Assembly: GCA_050084985.1 (NCBI GenBank) | Contig: JBITNC010000001.1 | Coordinates: 107,818,001 to 107,882,000 of the forward strand | Origin: Nageia nagi | Lineage: Eukaryota > Pinophyta | DNA length: 64,000 nt | Direction: 5' to 3' | Shown here: in pieces, positions 56,840-64,000 of the stretch | Numbering within the stretch: the stretch's first letter is position 1 | Layout: every line of letters begins with the position of its first letter | Program-made: the position numbers and the translations under genes | Notes under the pieces: model-generated | The model's input: the letters and a program-made list of their open reading frames with translations, nothing else | Told to the model about the DNA's origin: nothing | Databases searched by the model: none

Positions 56840-58200
56840 GTGTACCACTAATCCCAAATTACTTCATCTTATGGGTACTAAAAGAGGATGTGGCTCACTT
56901 ATTCCTCATCTTGATGGCATATTATGCACTAGCTGTATGCTATAAAATTCTCTTTCCTCAAATTATATTAGATCATAATATTGTTATGTGCAACTAGCCA
57001 TGTAAATCAATTTACCTTCACCCATCCCTTAGGTTACCAAAGTTTAATCCAAGGGTGTTGTGATGGATGTTATGCATTATGGATAATCCTTTTGTAACCT
57101 CATTCTATTTCATAAATACATATTCTCCCATGTTAATTAGTTAGGTACATTTCTTTTTTTCCACTTTCTATTCACTAGGATTTGTTTCAATTCCATTGTC
57201 TCCTCCTTTTATTCTCCCTCTAACCTCAACTCTATATCATCCCATGATCCTAAATTGGCTTATAAATGCTCTCGAGGTTGAAGATAATAGAACATTTGAT
57301 TCCATCATTATATTTGGAGGGATTTTCCAAAACCATTAGATGAAGGTATTGCTTAATTATGAGATTGAAAATTTCCCATAAGTTTTCCCATAATCTAAAA
57401 TTTCTTCCATCTCTCACTTTCTAGTATAACCCTTATTTGATCATTGATACCCCTCTCTTAATTACTCTCTAATTTTTTTATTCTTCTCATGTTACTAGGA
57501 TGAAATATTTTCCAATCCATATGTAGGGTAGTATTTTGTTGTTAAAACCTAGCACCAAAGTTGATATTCACCAATGAGTTGTCTCTAGCATAATTTACCT
57601 ACTAAGGCTTGATTATTTATTATTTCTACTTTGATCCTAAGTCCTTCTACTTATTTTAGCTAGAAGACCTTGTCCCAATTTATAAATGCTATTTTATGAT
57701 CCCTCTATGTTCCTAACCATAAAAGCTTTCTCATCAATTTGTCTAAATTTTTAAGGATACTATTTGGGGCTATCAAAGAAGAAAATTTATATATTGGCAT
57801 TGCTTGGAGCACTTATTTTAGTAGAGTTACTCTTCCTACTAAACTCAACCATTTTTGGGTCTAGTGTGATAACTTTGAATGGAGTTTATCTTTTAGAAAT
57901 TTTCAATATTTAATTTTAAGTCTTTTCTTTATTAAGGGAACATAAATATACTCTAAGGGTAAGGAGGCTTATGAGAATCTTAGGATATGGGCTATCCTAG
58001 CTCTTACTATCTTTATCACATTAAAAAAATACAACTTTGGATTTTATTTCATTTAAAGAATGTCATGTGGATGCAATGTAATAATCTGGGATTCGTTTAA
58101 TACTAGTTGCTTCCTTGATTGTGGCTTCCCCCATATCTTTGTGTTATCTACAAACTATAACTACAAGATAGAATCTTGAGAATTATTATCTATATTATAT
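56840..58200 (-). pseudogene. L1-type LINE ORF2 relic (RT end and zinc-binding domain)
   Basis: On the minus strand: GEATIKEATSIKRI after a frame-broken F-[AV]-DDT box (58130-58180), SLPLEYIYVPLIKKRLKIKY, then WLSLVGRVTLLK (57850), VLQAMPIYKFSSLIAPNSIL, KNLDKLMRKLLWLGT, and LVGKLC with YQLWC. Further on (56870-57010) FTWLVAHNNIMI, YNLRKENFIAYS, CIICHQDEE and VSHILF match the zinc-binding RT domain at the end of plant LINE ORF2. Stops stand where Trp, Gln or Arg are usual. Such elements copy themselves by target-primed reverse transcription. Only the C-terminal third is left. Confidence 0.85.
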
Positions 58201-58348
58201 TATTAAAGTACATTAGCCATTTTATCTCAGTTAATTAAGCCATGTTCAATTAAGACTTTAAATAATTAAAGAGGTATTACCCATTCTAAGATCTAGATTT
58301 ATAGCAATCATTGGATGTATGATCTTAAACAATCTACAATAGGGAGAT

Positions 58349-59486
58349 CACTACTAAATTTTAGCGATTTTGTCTCATACCATATGTCATATAATTATAT
58401 TTTTATGCCATGATGCAATATGCATCACTTTTTGGCATGTCTACATCAATCTATATAAAACTAATTTTTTTGATGTATTGGTTGACATATGGATTGATGT
58501 ATAGATTGATGTATTATTTGATGCATTAATTGATATATTGATTGATGTATTGGTTTACATATTGATTGATGTATTGGTTTACCTATTAATTATATCAAAA
58601 AATGCCTCAATTCAAATAAAGAATAGAAAAAAAGAAGTAGATCATGCACATGGATCATGCACGATTCCCTTGATCGATGATCAATTTTTAATAGAGGTTG
58701 TGATGCCATTGATGAGTGAATGAAGGAGCTTTCCATTTATAAGGGCACTTTTGGCAATGCAAGTCTATAGGAGTTGAAGATATGTTGAAGAATGTAGAGA
58801 GTAGTGTGTATTTATATTTTATAGTTAGTAAAATATGCATTGCATGCTTCAACTACCCGTGAAGTTTGGTGTATACCTACAAAGTTTGGTGTATGACCAT
58901 GAAGTTTTTGACTATACGACCAAATGATACATCTTCTCATGAAATATGATAATTTTAGGTCACCAATGGTATGGCTTTCCTCAACAAGCATTAGAACTAT
59001 TTCACCAAATGCAATAAACACCAATAGTAATCCAACCAGATGAATTCACCTTTCCTAGTATCCTCAAAGCATGCACCAAACTAAGAGATTTACAAAAGGG
59101 TTTATACATATATCCAAATTATATTTTTGTTGGATGTTATGGTTTTGAGTTCCTTGATAGATATATATGCAAAATGTGGAAGCATAGAGAAGATACATGA
59201 ATTGTTTGACAAGATGCATAATACAAACATGAAATCTTTTTCATCCTTTGCACCCTTTTATTTTGATGCTATAAATGATGCTTTATACATCTCATATAAC
59301 ATTAATTATTTGATGCTTAGAATATCAATATATGATGCAATGAATGACATTATAATTAATGCAAAAAATGACATTTTATTTGATAGTACCCTTATTGTCA
59401 ATTGATATGTCATGATTTATACAATTTAAAAAAAATATTATGGATTGACACATGGTATGATGCAAAGTTGGTTTTTTGTAGTAGTG
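58349..59486. mobile_element. Pack-type CACTA element carrying a PPR gene fragment
   Basis: Ends are CACTACTA at 58349 and TAGTAGTG at 59486, with a perfect 3 bp duplication GAT on both sides (58346-58348, 59487-59489). Length 1138 bp. The left 240 bp have subterminal repeats of the type GATTGATGTATTGG (58470-58590), and the right part repeats of the type AATGATG/GATGCAA (59265-59465). There is no transposase, so it moved with help from an autonomous CACTA element. It carries part of a pentatricopeptide-repeat gene. It sits beside the LINE relic. Confidence 0.9.
58946..59248 (+). pseudogene. Captured PPR protein fragment
   Basis: Two frames joined by one frameshift near 59110. First: FPQQALELFHQMQ, a stop, then IQPDEFTFPSILKACTKLRD and LQKG. 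Second: LDVMVLSSLIDIYAKCGSIE then ELFDKMHNTNM. These are the standard blocks of plant PLS-type PPR proteins (A-x2-LF-x2-M, P-[DN]-x-[FY]-TF-x-S-[IV]-LKAC, SL-[IV]-D-MY-[AS]-KCG-x-[IL]-x-A, [LV]-FD-x-M). PPR proteins bind organelle RNA. The piece lacks start, targeting peptide and C-terminal domain, and it lies wholly inside the CACTA ends, so it was captured from a host gene. Confidence 0.88.
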
Positions 59487-60927
59487 GATATAGTTCTTAA
59501 GATCCTCACATTATAATCCCATTTCTCAAAATAAAAATTGATATTTTAATTATTAATCAAAATAAACTCTTAAAATATTTTTGGATGTTAATTTACAAGA
59601 TCATCGAGATATATATGGTTCCTATTTGAGCTTCTCCTATTGAGATATTAAAGGTAGATATAACCTAAAGGTACTACATAGACAAAATTATACTACATTT
59701 TTTAATTAGACTTATAATAGACTTTTGTAGATATTTTTGAACCTTTGCATTCACTTTTACAACTTTATACAATAACTTATGTACATGAAAACTCAAATCT
59801 AACATCAAGTGACTAGTTTTGAGGGGTTTATTTAAAGGGAACTCTTTCACATTACTAGTTATTAGACCCCACAAATCAAATCCTAATGACCTCTAGAGAT
59901 GAAAAAATAGGTGCTACAAAAATTGTATTTCTTAGTATTGTGACAAAAAATGCAAGAGTAATATAATAAAGCATGAAATATTTTTCAAAATAGGAAGATA
60001 AATTTTGAAGGTAAAAGTTATAAAACAGCAAGTATATACCAAGAAACAAAATTGTAAGTAACATCTTCAATATAACAATTGTATCTATCAGTTTTTACAA
60101 ACCTCCTATTTCTATATAATAATATTTATAAAAAAAATATTTTAATACTATAATAATAGAAATAATATTAAATAATTATATATATAAATTTGAAAATCAT
60201 TTAATATCCATGGAGCTTATATAAGATCAAATGAGGAATCTCGCATTTGTTATAGATGTGCCTTAATCAAGCATCCACCATGGTGACATTTAGGAAGTGA
60301 ATGTTAGAGATGTGTCATTAGGCATCCACTATCAAGATATTAATGAAAACTCTTACGACCTTTTTGCCTTGAAAATTGAATTTTTGGATAAACTACCAAT
60401 TTATATTAAGATTTACAATGAAGACATCAATGATGAGAGGAAAATGTTCATGTCCAACCCAATCATATGCAAGCTTAAAGGTATGTGACTAGAATAAGGT
60501 GAACATTATGAGCTTGTAGAATCATGTTGGGAATGTAAGTTCAAATTATTTTTTCTCCTTTGTAATTTGTTTGCTATGATTTTCCATAATCTATAAGATA
60601 GAAATAAGGTTTTAAAAAACCATTGTAGGTGGGTTTTTTGGGAAAAGAAGAGTTTATATACATCCTTATATATTTTATTTCAACACTCTCATGGAAAAAA
60701 TTGATGATATTTAAAATTGGGTAAACCTCTATGCACTCTTAATGGAATTTTGGAAAAAATAAGGTTTTTACCAAGATTGGGAACACCATTAGATCCTTTC
60801 TACATGCAAATGATAACATAGATGAAACTTATATAACACTTTCAATACAAGTAAAACAAGAATTGTAATTTGGATGAACACATCTTCTCCCTAAACACGA
60901 TCCATCATTTTATCCATATATTAGAGG
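59487..60927. other. Unassigned stretch
   Basis: No supported gene. A 63-codon plus-strand ORF (60297-60488: NSYDLFALKIEFLDKLPIYI, KIYNEDINDERKMF) looks protein-like but matches nothing I know. Two minus-strand ORFs of about 65 codons (59674-60070) are probably chance. Confidence 0.4.
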
Positions 60928-61427
60928 TGTTAGAATGTATAATGCATTATTGTAAAGGTTATGCATTAATATTCTATGTAAGTTCACTAATACTTAAAGG
61001 TATCATTTGATACCTTAAGTATTTAAGTGAATATGAGAATGTAACTTGTCCTACACTCCATGTCATGAGCATGCCCCTTGGGTAAAAGGATGTGCATGTC
61101 ATGCTTTTGTACATTGAATAAAAGAGTGATCCAAAGAGGGAATTTGGCCTATAAATAGAACACTCCCTATTTGTGATCACATACCAATTTGTGGAGTAAA
61201 TTTATGCTATAGGATAGTGTCTAGGAGATAAGATTATGAGATTTTTAAGATTTCATATTTGTGAATGAAGTGAGATATAGTTAGTGGATGTACTCCTAGT
61301 TGGAGGAACCACTTATAACTTGAGTTATCTTTGTGAGATTGCTTTGTGAGTTTGTTAGATGTGATTTGTGATCTTACATGTGATCTTGGGAGTTTAGAGT
61401 TGTTTATGTTATAGTTCATTTCTCTCA
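60928..61427 (+). repeat. Copia-E 5' LTR
   Basis: 500 bp, from TGTTAGAATGTATAATGCAT to CATTTCTCTCA. Carries the family promoter-like box GGCCTATAAATAGAAC (61147-61162), the GTGGATGTACTCC...GGAGGAACCAC block near 61277-61313 and the GACACTCCATGTCATGAGCATG-type block near 61060. Confidence 0.93.
61150..61159 (+). promoter_or_regulatory. TATA box of the copia LTR
   Basis: CTATAAATAG about 220 bp into the LTR. It is kept in all LTR copies here (for example TTATATTTATAGGCC on the plus strand of Copia-A), which supports a functional promoter in the ancestor. Confidence 0.65.
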
Positions 61428-61429
61428 TT

Positions 61430-61444
61430 TGGTATCAAAGCACC
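61430..61444 (+). other. Copia-E primer-binding site
   Basis: TGGTATCAAAGCACC, two bases after the LTR; complementary to initiator Met-tRNA with one or two changes. Confidence 0.88.
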
Positions 61445-64000
61445 TTGGAAGCTCATCTTCACATCCTTGGTGTGGGAGCTACATCTTGGTGATCTTACTC
61501 TTCATTGTTAGGTAAAATCAAGAGAAGGTATAATGTTATTCAATCTTTCTTTTCTAATGATACTAAAAAATTTTGATTCATATGTTAGTGATTTGTTTTA
61601 AAATATGGCTAAAATAGTAATATGTTGCATTTACTTTATACTAACCTATAATGAGCATATTATTAATTAACTTTAGTATACTAAAAAAATTACACTTTTC
61701 TCATCAAGCCATTTAAAAAAAAAAAAAATTAAGGGGGGGGGGAGCTCCCAATTTTTTTTGTAAAGCTTATTTATCTTTACATTTAGTTTTTTTTAGAGCA
61801 TTTTTTTAAAATATATACCTGTTTTTACATTAATGTGGTATTAAACAAAATATATAGAGTTGTTTTGTTTAACAAATATTTTGATATAGTTGTAAAATAC
61901 AAAATTAAAAAAGGGAGGAGGGAGAAATTTTTTTTCTAACAAAAATAATATTTTGTTTACAAAATTTCATTTTGTGACCATATACTAAAATTTTTCTTGG
62001 AATACATATAAAAAAAGGGTCAATTATGGTTGGTTTTCTTGATAAGAAAACCACTTGTCTAGTGGCTGGTGATGGGAGTTAAAGGGATGAAATTTTTTGG
62101 GTGCCCTCTAATAGCAGACCCCCTCATGCTTATCGACCATTACTTTCCCACTATTGCTCCATCATGGCTTATTATGCATCGACCCTCCATCATAGCCCTC
62201 CACCTTCTATCGCCCCTCCATTATTACCTACCATGCGTTGGCCCTCCATCACCCCTCCACCACAACCCTCTGCCCATTGGCCCTTTCATTTATCACCTTC
62301 CTCATCATGACTTCTATACTCCCATATATACCATAACTTACATGTAACACTCACCCCTAATGCAACCATTTCTTAGCATGGCCATTCCTTAGGCATCGTA
62401 GCTTTATCCTCTACTCACCCCTTAATAGCTTCTTCAGGCACCATAGCTCTATCCTCTATTATCTCCTTCAAATGCAACCTCTCTCTATTGTAGTCTCGCC
62501 CCTCCTTGCCTTATCTTCTCTCCTTCAATAGTGACTGCACAAGGAAGGGGGGTGTGGTGGATAACCATTATTTCTTCTCTTCTCCATTTCCTATGCTTTT
62601 TTTTCCATTATTTCTTTAAAGGCCTTTGCATTAATTTTTTTTGGTAGGTAACCATCTTGTCTTAATTAAAGACATTTTTTTCCTTGCAAGCAATCTTAGT
62701 TGCTTATCCATATGCTTGTCTTTCTTTTAAAAGGGTGTCCTCTCATTTAATTCTCTGACTTGAGGTATAGTAAGTATCAAAAGCAAATGATGGATTATTT
62801 ATTTTTCCCTGTTCACTTGGAGAATATTTATTTTAGGAATTCTTTTTGCCTAGAGCTAAAATTTATTAATGCCTTGATAATATATTTGGTACGTATATTT
62901 TTTTTAGGATTTTTTTTTGCATACTAAAAGTACTTAAATAGTTAAATGTAAAATTTTTACTTTGGTAAAAATACATTTTTTTAGTATTTACATTAAAATT
63001 GCAAATACTTATAAAAAGAAATTTTTTCATGCTAAGTTATTAAAAGTATGTCCTTTATCTCTAACAAGGGGAATAATTTTAATACTTAGAAAATTTTTTT
63101 TAGCATGCAAGTATTTTTTTAACATTCTTTCCTTAGTTAAATTTCTAAGGTAAAACTAGTATGCTATCTTTAGGGGACAAATATTTAAGTAAAAAGGGGG
63201 GGGGGGGGAATTTGTATAAATTTCTTACTTAATTTTTATCTAGTATGCATACCTTAGTACTAAATTTTTACTTCAAGAGTTGCATGCTTATGCTTAGTAC
63301 TTAAATTTTAAGTTAAATGCATGTTTAACACTTATTTTTTAAGTTAATAAATGCATGCTTAGGAATTTTTTTTTAATTCAATGATACATGCTTATTACTT
63401 AAAAACTTAAGTTATGATTTACTTCCTTTTGCAAAGAATGAACTTGTGCAAAATTAGGAATGATGTAAAAAGATGTCCTTTAGGGGTTAGTAAACAAAAC
63501 CCATTAGACACTTAGGTTTCAAATTTTGAATGGATGATATTTTTACTTATGCTATTTTACTTCATGTTTCGCATTCTAATTTATTTTCTTATGCAAATAA
63601 AAAAATGCAAATATTGATATGAACAATCCCCTAAAATGAACACATCTGCATATACATTTTGTAACATGACTTGTTTGGGGAGCCATGAGGTGAGGATAGG
63701 AAGATTGGAGACTTTAAGTTTGATGATCCAAATGGTGAAAAGTTTATACTTCTCAATTGTCCCTAATTCCTCTATTAGTTTAGACATAACTCCAATAGGT
63801 AGATATATATGTGTGTAGTGATGCCACATGTCCACACATCCATTCAAGGATTATCCTAATAACCTAAGAGGATAACTTGGAACCTAATCAAGATTAATAA
63901 TTTGGTTGATCCAATAAAAATCATAACCTTGGAAAATAGTAGGTACTTCTCCTTATGAGAAAGAAGAATACTAACCAAGGTGAACTTGTTGAGGATTGGT
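61445..64000 (+). other. Copia-E leader
   Basis: Non-coding. A C/T-rich island at 62100-62540 (many CCCTCCA and CACCCCT) includes a 46 bp tandem duplication (about 62389-62480, GGCA(T/C)C(G/A)TAGCT(T/C)TATCCTCTA). G runs at 61733-61741 and 63197-63208. ATGCATG/TTAAGT repeats at 63230-63420 and the gag-proximal block at 63600-64000 match Copia-A. Two overlapping plus-strand ORFs at 62069-62347 reflect the C-rich composition. Confidence 0.75.

Larger units (their letters stand above)
60928..64000 (+). mobile_element. Copia-E: 5' LTR and leader, running off the right edge
   Basis: Plus-strand member of the Copia-A/C family: LTR, primer-binding site and at least 2.55 kb of leader. The window ends at a point equivalent to Copia-A 15500, so gag should start roughly 280 bp beyond base 64000. 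Confidence 0.9.

Noticed and set aside
58937-59405. Functional host PPR gene
   Set aside because: Only about two repeats, one stop and one frameshift, and it is confined within CACTA ends.
62069-62347. Two overlapping Pro/His-rich ORFs
   Set aside because: They lie in a C/T-rich island of the copia leader, and Copia-A has no matching ORF.
1-64000. tRNA, rRNA, telomere or centromere arrays, or organelle DNA inserts
   Set aside because: No cloverleaf, rRNA-like block, TTTAGGG array or recognisable plastid or mitochondrial gene was seen by eye; a tRNAscan and organelle BLAST would be needed to exclude small pieces.

Overview
The window is AT-rich nuclear DNA from a vascular plant, consistent with the repeat-filled intergenic space of a large genome. 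The evidence is plant-specific: Tat-lineage Ty3/gypsy elements with an archaeal-type RNase H, Ty1/copia elements primed from a Met-tRNA-like PBS, a plant mobile domain (PMD) relic, an L1-type LINE, and a CACTA element holding a pentatricopeptide-repeat (PPR) gene piece. I cannot name the species. I found no intact host gene, tRNA, rRNA or CRISPR array. Almost every coding stretch is broken by stop codons, many of which sit where relatives carry Trp, Gln or Arg, as expected from C-to-T decay of methylated DNA.

Layout, left to right. 1-13838: a Tat element on the minus strand (Tat-1) with a 2.7 kb 5' LTR, 1.7 kb leader, gag, protease, G-patch-like segment, RT, degenerate RNase H, archaeal-type RNase H, integrase and an extra sense ORF; its 3' end lies off the left edge. 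13839-18747: a chromovirus-type integrase scrap joined in frame to the 5' part of a minus-strand copia element (Copia-A: LTR, PBS, 3 kb leader, gag, start of protease). 18748-21500: unassigned DNA and the remains of a plus-strand gypsy element ending in a duplicated polypurine tract and LTR start. 21500-25180: 5' half of a minus-strand element (B: gag, leader, PBS, LTR) that abuts and truncates the 3' LTR of a second minus-strand copia element (Copia-C, 25181-33304). A CACTA-like element sits inside the Copia-C leader.

33305-45523: a retroelement scrap, then a second Tat element on the plus strand (Tat-2, 34261-44588) interrupted by a 490 bp copia solo LTR with a perfect 5 bp target duplication; a 935 bp solo LTR, also with a perfect duplication, sits at its right end. 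45524-56150: AT-rich DNA, an antisense PMD relic, and two plus-strand polypurine tract/LTR junctions with TATA boxes, plus a palindromic minisatellite. 56840-58200: LINE ORF2 relic. 58349-59486: a Pack-type CACTA element with PPR coding sequence. 60928-64000: 5' LTR, PBS and leader of a third copia element (Copia-E) running off the right edge.

The most notable item is the extra ORF 3' of integrase in both Tat copies. It starts about 100-130 bp after pol, is about 400 codons long, and contains two tandem copies of a domain I do not recognise (LP-x3-Q start, W-x-[VI] strand, FYL-x-WP-x4-PKI[IV] core, DFS-x-LF end). The two Tat copies differ a lot in sequence but align through this ORF almost without gaps, which argues that it was under selection as protein.
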